From: UMGS172 sp045587185 | GTDB taxonomy: Bacteria > Bacillota > Clostridia > Oscillospirales > Acutalibacteraceae | DNA: 64,000 bases | Reading direction: 5' to 3' | Assembly: GCA_045587185.1 (NCBI GenBank) | Contig: JAZNBS010000039.1 | Coordinates: 58,122 to 122,121, forward strand | Shown: piece by piece, positions 24,854 through 34,225 of the stretch | How positions within the stretch are numbered: position 1 is the first letter of the stretch | Layout of the letters: each line of letters opens with the position of its first letter | Translations under genes and position numbers: made by a program | The notes under the pieces: generated by a model | Told to the model about the DNA's origin: nothing | Databases searched by the model: none | Seen by the model: only the letters and a program-made list of their open reading frames with translations

Positions 24854-26047
24854 ATGGCAGAGTTGAAGATAAACAAATCACTTATAACCCCTGACACAGC
24901 CGAACAGTTGATTAAAATTTGCCCGTTTTCGGCCATTTCTTATGACGGCGAACTGCACATAAATTCCGCTTGCAAAATGTGTAAACTTTGTGTCAAAAAA
25001 GGCCCTAACGGTGTCATTGAATATGTTGAGGACCAAGCCGTGGTAACCGTTGACAAATCACTTTGGCGCGGAATTGCCGTTTTTGCCGACTGTGCTGACG
25101 GCGGTATACATCCCGTGAGTTTTGAACTTATCGGTAAGGCGAGAGAACTTGCAGCCAAAATAAACCACCCCGTTTATGCCGTTCTGATGTGCAACGGGGA
25201 CAACGGTTACTCGGAAAAACTGCTCAAAAGCGGTGTCGACAAAGTCTTTGTCTACGATTCGCCGATTTTTGAGAATTTCACCGTTACTACATACGCGAAT
25301 GCCTTTGAAAATTTCATTAACGCCGTTAAACCCTCAAGCGTGCTCGTCGGTGCCACCAACATTGGTCGAAGCCTTGCACCCCGTGTCGCCTGCCGTTTTA
25401 GAACAGGACTGACTGCCGACTGCACGCGTCTTGAGATAAAGGAAAACACCGACCTTGTGCAGATTAGACCTGCTTTCGGCGGTAACATTATGGCGCGTAT
25501 TATCACACCTAACACAAGACCTCAGTTCTGCACCGTGCGTTACAAGGTCTTTTCGGCTCCCGAACAGGTTGAAAACGCAACGGGTGAAATAGTAAAATGC
25601 AAGGTCAATTCCGATTGGGAAGAGCCTTCGGTAAGGGTTATCAACGTTGAACACAAACCACCCGAAAACGATATTTCGGATGCCGAGATTATCGTTGCCG
25701 TGGGTCGCGGACTGAAGTCCAAAGATGACCTTGAAATTGTACAAAAGTTCGCAGATTCTATAGGCGCTCAACTTGCCTGCACAAGACCGCTTGTTGAATG
25801 CGGTTGGGTTGATGCAAGCCGTCAGATTGGTCTTAGCGGTAAAACGGTTGCGCCCAAACTTATAATCACCCTTGGCATTTCAGGTGCAGTTCAGTTTGCC
25901 GCAGGTATGAAGGGCTCCGAGTGCATCATTGCTGTCAACTCTGACCGTTCGGCATCCATTTTTGATATTGCGCACTACTGCGTGATAGGTGACCTTTACG
26001 CCTGCCTTGCCGAACTTGAAAAAATGATAAAAGGGGGTAGGAAATAA
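24854..26047 (+). CDS. etfA: Electron transfer flavoprotein alpha subunit with N-terminal Fe-S segment (LctC-like)
   Basis: A 397-residue EtfA. The N-terminal extension carries Cys23-Pro and Cys40-x2-Cys43-x2-Cys46, enough for one [4Fe-4S] cluster in a ferredoxin-like fold. The usual fourth cysteine of a CxxCxxCxxxCP motif is Gly50, so Cys23 probably supplies the ligand. The C-terminal FAD domain is clear: VECGWVDASRQIGLSGKTVAPKLIITLGISGAVQFAAGM. It sits between etfB and the FAD oxidase, and the stop TAA shares a base with the next ATG (TAATG), which implies coupled synthesis of the complex. Confidence 0.93.
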   Translation: MAELKINKSLITPDTAEQLIKICPFSAISYDGELHINSACKMCKLCVKKGPNGVIEYVEDQAVVTVDKSLWRGIAVFADCADGGIHPVSFELIGKARELAAKINHPVYAVLMCNGDNGYSEKLLKSGVDKVFVYDSPIFENFTVTTYANAFENFINAVKPSSVLVGATNIGRSLAPRVACRFRTGLTADCTRLEIKENTDLVQIRPAFGGNIMARIITPNTRPQFCTVRYKVFSAPEQVENATGEIVKCKVNSDWEEPSVRVINVEHKPPENDISDAEIIVAVGRGLKSKDDLEIVQKFADSIGAQLACTRPLVECGWVDASRQIGLSGKTVAPKLIITLGISGAVQFAAGMKGSECIIAVNSDRSASIFDIAHYCVIGDLYACLAELEKMIKGGRK

Positions 26048-27438
26048 TGTATAACAAAATAAATTCAAACGATATTGAGTATTTTAAATCCTTTATTCCT
26101 GCCGACAGGATTTTTGTTGAGGGCGAGATAAACCCCGACTACCATCACGACGAACTTGGGGGTACCGAAAACGCTCCTGATGTACTGATATTTGTAACCT
26201 CGACCGAAGAGGTTTCCAAAATTATGACCTATGCCTACAAGTACAATATCCCTGTAACCGCACGCGGTTCAGGTACCGGTCTTGTTGGCGCGGCGGTTGC
26301 GGTCAAGGGCGGAATTTTGCTATGCACTGCAAAAATGAACCGTATCTTGGAACTTGACACCGAAAATCTGACCGTCACGGTCGAACCCGGTGTTCTGCTT
26401 ATGGAACTTGCCGCCTTTGTTGAGGAAAACGGGCTTTTCTATCCGCCCGACCCAGGTGAGAAATCGGCCACCATCGGCGGTAATATCTCGACCAATGCAG
26501 GCGGTATGCGTGCCGTCCGTTACGGTGTCACCCGTGACTATGTGCGTGAGTTGACGGTGGTCCTGCCCAACGGCGAGGTGCAGATTTTCGGCGGTAAGAT
26601 TGTTAAAAACAGTTCAGGTTACAGTCTTCTTAACCTTATGGTTGGTTCGGAAGGCACTTTGGGTATCATTACTAAAGCAGTTTTGAGGCTCTTACCCAAG
26701 CCGACAAAATCGGTAAGTCTGCTTGTTCCGTTTGACTCGATGGATGATGCGCTTGACTGCGTTCCGTTGATTGTCAAAACCGATACCAACCCCACCGCCA
26801 TTGAATATATGTCACGCGATACAATTCTTTTCGCAGAGGACTATCTTTCTAAGAAGTTCCCTGACACTGCTCATCCCGCATATTTGTTGCTGACCTTTGA
26901 CGGCTCTTCGGACGACGAGATTGAGAAAAATTACTCCAAGATTGCCGACCTTTGTATCGTCAATGGAGCAACCGACGCTTTCTTCATCGATACCGAGGAG
27001 CGCAAAAAGTCGGTTTGGTCGGCCCGTGGTGCCTTTCTTGAGGCTATCAAAGCCTCGACCGATGAAATGGACGAGTGTGACGTTGTTGTTCCCCGAAACC
27101 GAATTGCAGAGTTTATCAAATACACCCATATCATTGCCAAGGAATTAGGGGTCAGAATCCCCAGTTTCGGCCACGCTGGTGACGGTAACCTTCACATTTA
27201 TATCTGCCGTGACGGTGCAACCGACAAGATTTGGGAAGAGAAACTCAAAAAGGCTTTCGATATGATGTATCAGAAGGCTAATGAAATAGGCGGTCAGGTC
27301 TCTGGCGAGCACGGTATCGGCTTCGCCAAAAAGGGATATTTGAGAGAAAGTCTTGGTGATACACAGATAGCATTGATGCGCGGTATCAAATCGACCTTTG
27401 ACCCGAAGAATATTTTAAATCCCGAAAAGTTGTTTTAA
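26047..27438 (+). CDS. FAD-binding 2-hydroxyacid (lactate) dehydrogenase, GlcD/LctD-like
   Basis: A 463-residue FAD-linked oxidase. The FAD_binding_4 domain contains ARGSGTGLVGAAVAVKGGILL (about 76-96) and PPDPGEKSATIGGNISTNAGG. The C-terminal FAD-linked oxidase domain ends with SFGHAGDGNLHIYIC and SGEHGIGFAKKGYL. Together with EtfAB it fits the LctBCD lactate dehydrogenase. D-lactate is the best guess, but glycolate or 2-hydroxyglutarate would use the same fold. No lactate permease or racemase (lctE/F) or GntR regulator (lctA) is next to it in this window. Confidence 0.9.
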   Translation: MYNKINSNDIEYFKSFIPADRIFVEGEINPDYHHDELGGTENAPDVLIFVTSTEEVSKIMTYAYKYNIPVTARGSGTGLVGAAVAVKGGILLCTAKMNRILELDTENLTVTVEPGVLLMELAAFVEENGLFYPPDPGEKSATIGGNISTNAGGMRAVRYGVTRDYVRELTVVLPNGEVQIFGGKIVKNSSGYSLLNLMVGSEGTLGIITKAVLRLLPKPTKSVSLLVPFDSMDDALDCVPLIVKTDTNPTAIEYMSRDTILFAEDYLSKKFPDTAHPAYLLLTFDGSSDDEIEKNYSKIADLCIVNGATDAFFIDTEERKKSVWSARGAFLEAIKASTDEMDECDVVVPRNRIAEFIKYTHIIAKELGVRIPSFGHAGDGNLHIYICRDGATDKIWEEKLKKAFDMMYQKANEIGGQVSGEHGIGFAKKGYLRESLGDTQIALMRGIKSTFDPKNILNPEKLF

Positions 27439-27769
27439 TATCCACTAACACCAAAACCACGGCCCTGATAGGTTATTGTAATCTTATCAAGGCTGTGGTA
27501 TTGTGCTCATGGCGATAATATTGTAACAACTGCCAAAAAGCCGATTTTGTGCCTGATTGTAGGGACCGACGTGATTTCGGATTTTTCGAGTGATTTCAAC
27601 ACCAAAGTACACCGAGTGCCAAAATTCGCGTTTTTTATTTTTCAAAATATTACACGCTTGTAATATTTGTAACCTAAATTTAATCAAACTGTAATCGCAA
27701 TGATACGATTTTCACCAACATAGAGTATATAATGATAATGTAACAAATATATGTTGTGGTGGTGAGCGT
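27439..27769. other. Intergenic region with a large hairpin
   Basis: A 331-base gap. An imperfect 15-bp stem (ACCACGGCCCTGATA with TATCAAGGCTGTGGT, 27456-27499) follows the lactate dehydrogenase operon and may stabilise or end its message, although no T run follows. Around 27557-27580, TTGTAGGGACCGA...ATTTCGG resembles 61633-61653 near dnaX. No ORF with a ribosome binding site is seen. Confidence 0.6.
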
Positions 27770-28417
27770 ATGAACAAACGGAATATTCTGCATATTTTGG
27801 CGGTGTTTTCGGCCGTTTGTCTTTGCGCTGTTTTGTGTCTTTCGCCCACCGAAAAAGTGCCTGATATACAGTTTGAAAACGCGCCCGTCTCCGAAATAAT
27901 CGTAACTGTTGACGAAGCCGCCGCACCCGTTGAGCATTCGGTTGAAACGCCTGTTGTCCAAAAATATACCGAAGAACAACTGAAAATTCGTTTCGCCTCT
28001 ATGCTTAACCTTAACCAATGCTTCAACACTTGCTTTGAAAACGAGCAGGACGTTGCCGTGGCTTCAGCACTTGCTTTGTTTGACTATTCGGCCGACATTA
28101 CAGGATACGGTTTTTGTGTAAACACCTGTCTTGTCGAGGGCTTTGCTAAAAGTTTTTACGGCATTGAGTTGACCGAGGAATGTCTCAACTCGACCGTCGC
28201 GCCCAACGGTTACTTTGCAATACCCGTTGTTGAAAACGGAACGCCGCTGCATACGGTTGTTTCGGTCACCAAAAACGGCAATGTTTATGAGGTCTTTTCT
28301 TTGGTCACGACCTATTACGGCGGTGACGACAATGACACATCATTTGCAAAATCTACCTTTGTTGCTGACGTTGAATCGGAATTTGGATTTAACCTCACAT
28401 CGTGCGAAATTCTGTAA
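27770..28417 (+). CDS. Hypothetical secreted or membrane-anchored protein, 215 aa
   Basis: I do not recognise this family. The N-terminus (MNKRNILHILAVFSAVCLCAVLCLSP) is a signal peptide or anchor. Cys17, Cys19 and Cys23 lie inside the hydrophobic stretch but do not form a clean lipobox. After a Pro/Glu/Val-rich spacer (about 30-65), an extracellular domain of about 150 residues follows, with paired cysteines (QCFNTCF, GFCVNTCL, EECLNS, TSCEIL) that could form disulfides. It has a good GGTGGTGAG ribosome binding site and lies alone before the cardiolipin synthase gene, with a weak terminator between. Confidence 0.7.
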   Translation: MNKRNILHILAVFSAVCLCAVLCLSPTEKVPDIQFENAPVSEIIVTVDEAAAPVEHSVETPVVQKYTEEQLKIRFASMLNLNQCFNTCFENEQDVAVASALALFDYSADITGYGFCVNTCLVEGFAKSFYGIELTEECLNSTVAPNGYFAIPVVENGTPLHTVVSVTKNGNVYEVFSLVTTYYGGDDNDTSFAKSTFVADVESEFGFNLTSCEIL

Positions 28418-28462
28418 CACTTGAAAAATTTTCCGCTTGGGTATATAATATGATAAGAAACT

Positions 28463-28495
28463 GAGCCGACGCGTTGTTTCGTGTCGGCTTGTTTA
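28463..28495 (+). terminator. Probable terminator after the secreted protein gene
   Basis: AGCCGAC pairs with GTCGGCT around a 12-base loop that can pair further (ACG/CGT), followed by TGTTTATT. Confidence 0.65.
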
Positions 28496-28529
28496 TTAAG
28501 ATAACAGCGTTACCAATGGGGTGACAACT

Positions 28530-30077
28530 TTGAAAGAGTACGGAACAAAAGAATATAAACGCGGTGTTGCCATACCTGGCAGAATCATCACGGCAGGTCT
28601 GCTTATTATTTTGCAGATCGGCTTTGTTGCGCTTATTGAGATGTACCTGCAACAGTGGGCCACCTTTATTTATGCAGGTGTGCGTATCATCGGCATTGTG
28701 ATTGTTTTTGCCATTATCAACAAACGTGACAACCCGAGTTATAAACTGACGTGGATTGTTTTCATACTTGTTGCACCGCTTGTGGGTGGTGTATTGTTTT
28801 TCCTTTGGGGTAACGGCAAGGTCAAACCGTTGCTGAAAAAACGTATGCGCGAGCAGAAAAAACTGAACAAGCGCTATTTGTGGCAGGACCCCGCGGTAGT
28901 TACCGACCTGCATTTTGAGGACGTTGACCACGCCCGTCAATCTCAATATCTTTTTCACGAGTCTGATTATCCCGTTTATACCGACACTACTGTGGAGTTT
29001 TTTGCCCCCGGCGAGGAATTTTTGCCAAAAATGCTTGAGGCGCTTGAAACAGCCGAAAAATATATATTCCTTGAGTATTTCATTCTGGCAAGAGGTAAGA
29101 TGTGGAACGCTATTCACGAAGTTTTGCGCCGAAAGGCCGAGGCAGGTGTTGAGGTCAGAATAATTTTTGACGATTTTGGCTCTATTTCCCGTCAAAGCCG
29201 AAGGTTTGTCAAAAATCTGCGTACCGAGGGTATCAGAGTTATGGCATTTAACCGTGTGCGTGCCTCAGTTGACCTGTTTCTTAACAACCGTGACCACCGA
29301 AAAATTTGTGTTATTGACGGTTACATTTCAATGACAGGCGGACTTAACTTAGCCGACGAATATATTAACGAAACGCATCCGCACGGGTATTGGATGGACT
29401 CGGCTGTTATTATGAAGGGCCCTGCCGCCACAAGTTTTGCAGTGGCTTTTTGCGAAATGTGGAGTAGTATGAGCCGTGAGAGGCTTGACCCAAAGTACTA
29501 TATTGTTGATACATTCCCAAAAGCAAAGGGATATGTCCAACCTTATGTTGAAAATCCTCTGGACACACACCATTACCCTGGCGAGGGAATTTACCGCCAG
29601 ATTTTGGGCACCGCCAAGGATTATGTGTATATTGTTACACCTTATCTCATTCTGGATAACACAATGACCACCGCGTTGACATCGGCGGCCAAAGCCGGTA
29701 TTGACGTTCGCATCATTACCCCTAGTATCGGTGACAAGTGGTATGTTCACCCAGTGACACAGTTCAATTATCAGGAATTGCTTGAGGCAGGAGTGCGTAT
29801 TTTTGAATATTCGCCTGGGTTTGTGCACTCAAAACTGTTTGTTTCGGATGACGCTGTGGCAACCTGCGGAACTATAAATATGGACTACCGCAGTTTCTAT
29901 TTCCATTTTGAGTGTGGTGTCTGGATGTGCAATGTTCCCGCCGTTGAGGATATAAAGGAACATTTTATCGAAATGCAACAGCAAAGCTGTGAAATTATTC
30001 TTTCAAAATGGGCAAAAAGACCGTTGCGCAAACGTCTTTTGCAGGCAATTCTCAATGTTTTTGCGCCGTTTATGTAA
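28530..30077 (+). CDS. cls: Cardiolipin synthase
   Basis: A 515-residue phospholipase-D superfamily enzyme that condenses two phosphatidylglycerols to cardiolipin at the membrane. Two N-terminal TM helices (about 15-75) precede two HKD catalytic motifs: HRKICVIDGYISMTGG (near 255) and HSKLFVSDDAVATCG (near 430). HxK...D is complete in both. The start is uncertain. TTG at 28530 sits 5 bases after GGGGTGA; GTG at 28521 is inside that sequence and has no site of its own. Confidence 0.94.
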   Translation: MKEYGTKEYKRGVAIPGRIITAGLLIILQIGFVALIEMYLQQWATFIYAGVRIIGIVIVFAIINKRDNPSYKLTWIVFILVAPLVGGVLFFLWGNGKVKPLLKKRMREQKKLNKRYLWQDPAVVTDLHFEDVDHARQSQYLFHESDYPVYTDTTVEFFAPGEEFLPKMLEALETAEKYIFLEYFILARGKMWNAIHEVLRRKAEAGVEVRIIFDDFGSISRQSRRFVKNLRTEGIRVMAFNRVRASVDLFLNNRDHRKICVIDGYISMTGGLNLADEYINETHPHGYWMDSAVIMKGPAATSFAVAFCEMWSSMSRERLDPKYYIVDTFPKAKGYVQPYVENPLDTHHYPGEGIYRQILGTAKDYVYIVTPYLILDNTMTTALTSAAKAGIDVRIITPSIGDKWYVHPVTQFNYQELLEAGVRIFEYSPGFVHSKLFVSDDAVATCGTINMDYRSFYFHFECGVWMCNVPAVEDIKEHFIEMQQQSCEIILSKWAKRPLRKRLLQAILNVFAPFM

Positions 30078-30114
30078 ATTTTGTTATTTTACCGTATAAA
30101 TTTTCTTAAAACAT

Positions 30115-30143
30115 TTGACTGTTAAATGTTTTTGGAGTATGAT
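30115..30143 (+). promoter_or_regulatory. Promoter of htrA-like gene
   Basis: TTGACT (30115-30120), 17-base spacer, TATGAT (30138-30143), about 100 bases before the start codon. Confidence 0.6.
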
Positions 30144-30246
30144 TTATTTATAGTTTGTTAACATTATCCGCCTTTACTCTTAATATTTGGCGGATATAAT
30201 ATACTTTATAAAGATTGCCATATTCTCGCAAAGGAGCGATCACATT

Positions 30247-31581
30247 ATGGATGAAAATAATATTAACAGCACTTCCCCCAACGTCGAAAATAACACTTCG
30301 GTTGACAAACAACCAGTAAAGTCTTACAGTTATACCCCAAATAACAATTACGGTTATTCTGCACCGTCTAATCCCGAACCGCCTAAAAAGGATAAAAAGG
30401 TATTCGGCGTTGGTGCAATAGTCGTTTGTATTGTTTTGTCGGTACTGGTCAGCACCGCCACTTCGCTTTCTATTGCTTTCGGCTCAATGAAGAACAATGA
30501 TAAGGACGGCAGCAATACAGCTTCAGTCACCTCAAATCAGGACACTCAAAGTTCCGACGGCACCGAAAGTTCATCACCCGACAGTGCCAACAACTCAACC
30601 ACCATCACCATTGACGGCAATGTCGAGTCATTGGTTGAAGCGGTTTATGACAAGTCTTCCAACAGTGTTGTAGGAATACGCACCAAGGCTTCGGTTGAAA
30701 GTTTTTTTGGCGGTTCCACCGAGGAAACGGGTGAGGGCTCAGGCGTCATTTATACTAATGACGGTTATATCATCACCAACTATCACGTCATTTCGGACGT
30801 GGTTGCCACCCAATCGGCCAACACTTCGGTTGAGGTGTTCCTGATGTCACACCCAGATAGCCCTATTGATGCCAAGGTCATCGGCTATAATGTTTCGGCC
30901 GACCTTGCCGTTATCAAAATTGAAAAGAAGAATTTGCCCGCTGTTGAACTCGGCAATTCGGATGATATTAAGGTGGGTCAGTATGCCATTGCCATCGGTT
31001 GCCCCGGCGGAATTGAATTTCTGAACTCGGTTTCCTACGGTATTGTCAGCGGTCTTAACCGCACCATTACCATTGATTCCATTGGTGAAATGGAACTTAT
31101 TCAGACCGATGCCGCCATTAACCCCGGTAACTCAGGCGGTGCTTTGCTCAACTCAAAGGGTCAACTCATCGGCATTAACTCATCAAAACTTGTTGACGAA
31201 AGTTTTGAGGGTATGGGTTTTGCAATCCCTGTAAACACCGCAATTCAGGTTGTCAGGGAAATCATTGATAATAAGGACAATCCATCGCCTTACATCGGTA
31301 TTGAGATTTATAAATACGATTCTTCATATCTTGCACAGTACGGTCTGCCTTCGGGTGCCGCCGTCAAGAATGTTGTAAAGAACGCCCCCGCTTATAATGC
31401 TGGCATCCGTTCGGGTGATATTATCACCGCTTTCAACAAGGTTGAAATCAAAGAATATTCTGATTTTATTGATACTTTGGACGAATGTAAACCCGGCACA
31501 AAGGTCACTGCCCGTATCTACCGCAACGGAAGATACTATTCCACAACAGTAACCGTCGGCTCAAACAATAGCCGAGGATAA
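30247..31581 (+). CDS. htrA: HtrA/DegP-like membrane-anchored serine protease
   Basis: A 444-residue envelope quality-control protease. A cytoplasmic Asn/Pro-rich tail (about 1-50) is followed by one TM helix (VGAIVVCIVLSVLVSTATSL) and a Ser/Thr/Asn-rich linker. The trypsin-like domain has its triad in TNYHVISD (His), SADLAVIKIE (Asp) and NPGNSGGALL (Ser). A single C-terminal PDZ domain begins near SPYIGIEIY and contains GAAVKNVVKNAPAYNAGIRSGDII. One PDZ and an inside-out anchor match Gram-positive HtrA. The ATG at 30247 follows AAGGAG. No two-component system (CssRS) adjoins it. Confidence 0.95.
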   Translation: MDENNINSTSPNVENNTSVDKQPVKSYSYTPNNNYGYSAPSNPEPPKKDKKVFGVGAIVVCIVLSVLVSTATSLSIAFGSMKNNDKDGSNTASVTSNQDTQSSDGTESSSPDSANNSTTITIDGNVESLVEAVYDKSSNSVVGIRTKASVESFFGGSTEETGEGSGVIYTNDGYIITNYHVISDVVATQSANTSVEVFLMSHPDSPIDAKVIGYNVSADLAVIKIEKKNLPAVELGNSDDIKVGQYAIAIGCPGGIEFLNSVSYGIVSGLNRTITIDSIGEMELIQTDAAINPGNSGGALLNSKGQLIGINSSKLVDESFEGMGFAIPVNTAIQVVREIIDNKDNPSPYIGIEIYKYDSSYLAQYGLPSGAAVKNVVKNAPAYNAGIRSGDIITAFNKVEIKEYSDFIDTLDECKPGTKVTARIYRNGRYYSTTVTVGSNNSRG

Positions 31582-31592
31582 ACTTGAACATC

Positions 31593-31630
31593 ATCCGATG
31601 CTGTGCGGCTTTACAGCATCGGATTTTTTG
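31593..31630 (+). terminator. Terminator between htrA and comM
   Basis: ATCCGATGCTG pairs with CAGCATCGGAT around a 10-base loop, followed by TTTTTT. Its end touches the ribosome binding site (GAGGAG, 31630-31635) of the next gene, so comM needs either read-through or a promoter inside htrA. Confidence 0.85.
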
Positions 31631-31640
31631 AGGAGAGTAT

Positions 31641-33173
31641 ATGTTCACACATCTGCACAGTACAGGCATTTTCGGTATTGACGCTTATATGGTTGAGGTT
31701 GAGGCTGACATTTCAAACAGTTTTCCTAACTTTGAAATTGTCGGTCTACCCGATACTGCGGTTAAAGAGTCACGCGACCGTGTGCGTTCGGCACTGAAAA
31801 ACAGCGGATTCACCTTTCCCACAACCAAAATCACCGTCAACCTTGCCCCTGCCGACATTAAGAAAGCGGGTTCAATGTATGACCTGCCCTCACTTGTGGC
31901 AATTCTGAATGCTTCGGGACAACTCAATGCACAATGCGACCTTGACGAGTGCGCCTTTATCGGAGAACTTTCGCTCGACGGTCAGTTGAGACATATTAAC
32001 GGTATGCTTTCCATGGCCATTGAGGCTCAAAAACATAATATAAAAAAGTTTTTTGTGCCAAAATCCGATGCTTATGAGGCTTCGGTGGTTGAGGGAATTG
32101 AGATATATCCCGTCAGCAGTGTCAAACAGTTGGTTATGCATCTGCGCGGCGAACAAAAGATTGAGCCTGCAAGTAAACCTGATATTGGCTCGCCTTTTTT
32201 TAATTGTCCCGATTTCTTTGATGTCAAGGGTCAGACGGCCGCCAAAAAAGCCCTTGAAATTGCCGCCGCAGGCGGTCACAACGTTTTGCTTATCGGTCCT
32301 CCCGGCTCAGGTAAAAGTATGCTTGCCAAACGTCTGCCGTCTATTCTGCCGTCGATGACCTTTGATGAATCGATAGAAACTACAAAAATACACTCTGTTG
32401 CAGGTGCTCTCCCGTCGGACACACCGCTTATCGTCACGCGTCCGTTCCGTTCGCCGCACCACACAGTATCGGCGGCAGGTCTTTCGGGCGGTGGAATTGT
32501 GCCACGACCGGGTGAAATCTCACTTTCCCACAACGGTGTTCTGTTTCTGGATGAGTTCCCTGAGTTTTCCCGTCAGGCAATGGAGGTCTTGCGCGCACCC
32601 ATTGAGGACGGTAAGGTGACCATTTCACGTGTCAGCGGTCGGCTTACATATCCTTGTGAATTTTCGCTTGTTGCTGCAATGAACCCCTGTCCTTGCGGAT
32701 ACTTTGGCCACCCCAAGAAAAAGTGCATCTGTTCCCCTGTGGCCGTCAAAAAGTATCTTGGCAAGATATCCGGCCCAATGCTTGACCGATTGGACATCCA
32801 CGTTGAAGTACCTGCGGTGCAGTATGAAGAACTGACAGGACGTTCTGAAGGCGAGACTTCAGCCAAGATAAGACAACGTGTTGAAAAGGCGCGTGCCGTT
32901 CAACAGGCGCGCTATAAAGGTACAGGCGTTACCTGTAATGCAAGACTTACCTCGGACTTAATGCAAAAATACTGCGTTTTGACCGATGATGCCAATAACA
33001 TTTTAAAGGTGGCATTTGAAAACCTTGGTATGTCGGCAAGGTCTTATGACCGAATTTTAAAGATTGCCCGTACCGTCGCCGACCTTGACGGAAAAGACAA
33101 AATTGAAGCCACACACATTGCACAGGCAATTCAGTTCAGAAGTATGGACCGAAAATACTGGAGCGAACTTTAA
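31641..33173 (+). CDS. comM: YifB family magnesium chelatase-like AAA+ ATPase (ComM)
   Basis: A 510-residue AAA+ helicase. In competent bacteria ComM promotes branch migration during integration of transforming DNA. The N-terminal Lon-S5-like domain (about 1-160) contains FEIVGLPDTAVKESRDRVRSALKNSGF. Walker A is GPPGSGKSMLAKRLP (near 217-231). The ATPase core includes RPFRSPHHTVS and VAAMNPCPCGYFGHPKKKCICS, where the cysteines may hold zinc. The C-terminal Mg-chelatase domain follows. Length and order are typical. Confidence 0.95.
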   Translation: MFTHLHSTGIFGIDAYMVEVEADISNSFPNFEIVGLPDTAVKESRDRVRSALKNSGFTFPTTKITVNLAPADIKKAGSMYDLPSLVAILNASGQLNAQCDLDECAFIGELSLDGQLRHINGMLSMAIEAQKHNIKKFFVPKSDAYEASVVEGIEIYPVSSVKQLVMHLRGEQKIEPASKPDIGSPFFNCPDFFDVKGQTAAKKALEIAAAGGHNVLLIGPPGSGKSMLAKRLPSILPSMTFDESIETTKIHSVAGALPSDTPLIVTRPFRSPHHTVSAAGLSGGGIVPRPGEISLSHNGVLFLDEFPEFSRQAMEVLRAPIEDGKVTISRVSGRLTYPCEFSLVAAMNPCPCGYFGHPKKKCICSPVAVKKYLGKISGPMLDRLDIHVEVPAVQYEELTGRSEGETSAKIRQRVEKARAVQQARYKGTGVTCNARLTSDLMQKYCVLTDDANNILKVAFENLGMSARSYDRILKIARTVADLDGKDKIEATHIAQAIQFRSMDRKYWSEL

Positions 33174-33259
33174 ACGGATTTTTTAAGAAATACAATCATT
33201 GTTTTGACTTGTATTTTAAAAACCTTTATACCGAAACAAAAAGCACATATAACTACAAA

Positions 33260-33290
33260 AACCGCCGTGGAAGTCGATTTCACGGCGGTT
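33260..33290. terminator. Terminator between comM and argF
   Basis: AACCGCCGTG pairs with CACGGCGGTT around an 11-base loop between convergent genes. TTGGTTTT follows on the plus strand and A/T-rich sequence flanks the other side. Confidence 0.82.
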
Positions 33291-33313
33291 GGTTTTCACA
33301 TATTACCTATATT

Positions 33314-34225
33314 TTATTTCTTGTCGCCCATTGTAAGAACAAGGACGGCCTTTTGCGCATGCAGACGGTTTTCGGCCTCGTCAAAAATCTCATCGGCGTG
33401 CTTTTCAAAGGTCTCGGCAGTTATTTCCTCACCGCGGTGCGCAGGCAAGCAGTGCATAACCATTGCATCCTTGTGTGCCAAAGACATAAACTCCTCATTA
33501 ACCTGATAAGATTTAAACACCTTTTCACGAATGACCCTTTCTTCTTCCTGCCCCATTGACGCCCAAACGTCGGTATAAACGGCATCGGCATCCTTTACTG
33601 CCACAGCAATATCGTCAGTGCAGGTAAATTTACCGTTGACACTTGCCCATTTGCATATTTCAGCATCGGGCTCATAGCCCTTGGGACAGGCGATAGCAAT
33701 CTCCATACCCGCCTTGATGCCACCGACAATGAGCGAGTTAGCCATATTGTTTCCGTCACCGACAAATGTCAGTTTCAGACCTTTAAGTTCACCCTTATGC
33801 TCACGGATGGTCATAAGGTCAGCCAGCACCTGACAGGGGTGGCAATAATCGGTCAATCCGTTGATTATCGGAATAGAACCGTACTTAGCAAGGTCCTCAA
33901 CCTCTTGTTGCGCAAATGTACGTATCATAATACCGTCAAGATAACGGGAAAGAACACGCGCTGTATCCTCAACAGGCTCACCACGGCCAATCTGAAGGTC
34001 ACGTGAACTCAAAAACATTGCCTGACCGCCAAGATGATACATACCCGTTTCAAATGAAACACGGGTGCGGGTAGACGACTTCTGGAATATCATACCAAGG
34101 GTCTTACCCTTAAGATAGCGGTGGTCGACACCGTGTTTCTGGTCATATTTCAACTGGTCGGCGAGGTTTAATATCTCCTCAATCTCGGCGGGTGACAGGT
34201 CACCCAATTTCAAAAGATGCTTCAT
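33314..34225 (-). CDS. argF: Ornithine carbamoyltransferase
   Basis: Converts ornithine plus carbamoyl phosphate to citrulline; 303 residues. The carbamoyl phosphate site SSTRTRVSFETG lies near residue 50, and HPCQVLADLMTI and HCLPAHRGEE (ornithine/catalytic) are intact. It is the last gene of argCJBDF; its ATG overlaps the argD stop by 4 bases (ATGA). The biosynthetic role follows from context rather than from sequence. argG and argH are not in the window. Confidence 0.97.
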   Translation of the reverse strand: MKHLLKLGDLSPAEIEEILNLADQLKYDQKHGVDHRYLKGKTLGMIFQKSSTRTRVSFETGMYHLGGQAMFLSSRDLQIGRGEPVEDTARVLSRYLDGIMIRTFAQQEVEDLAKYGSIPIINGLTDYCHPCQVLADLMTIREHKGELKGLKLTFVGDGNNMANSLIVGGIKAGMEIAIACPKGYEPDAEICKWASVNGKFTCTDDIAVAVKDADAVYTDVWASMGQEEERVIREKVFKSYQVNEEFMSLAHKDAMVMHCLPAHRGEEITAETFEKHADEIFDEAENRLHAQKAVLVLTMGDKK

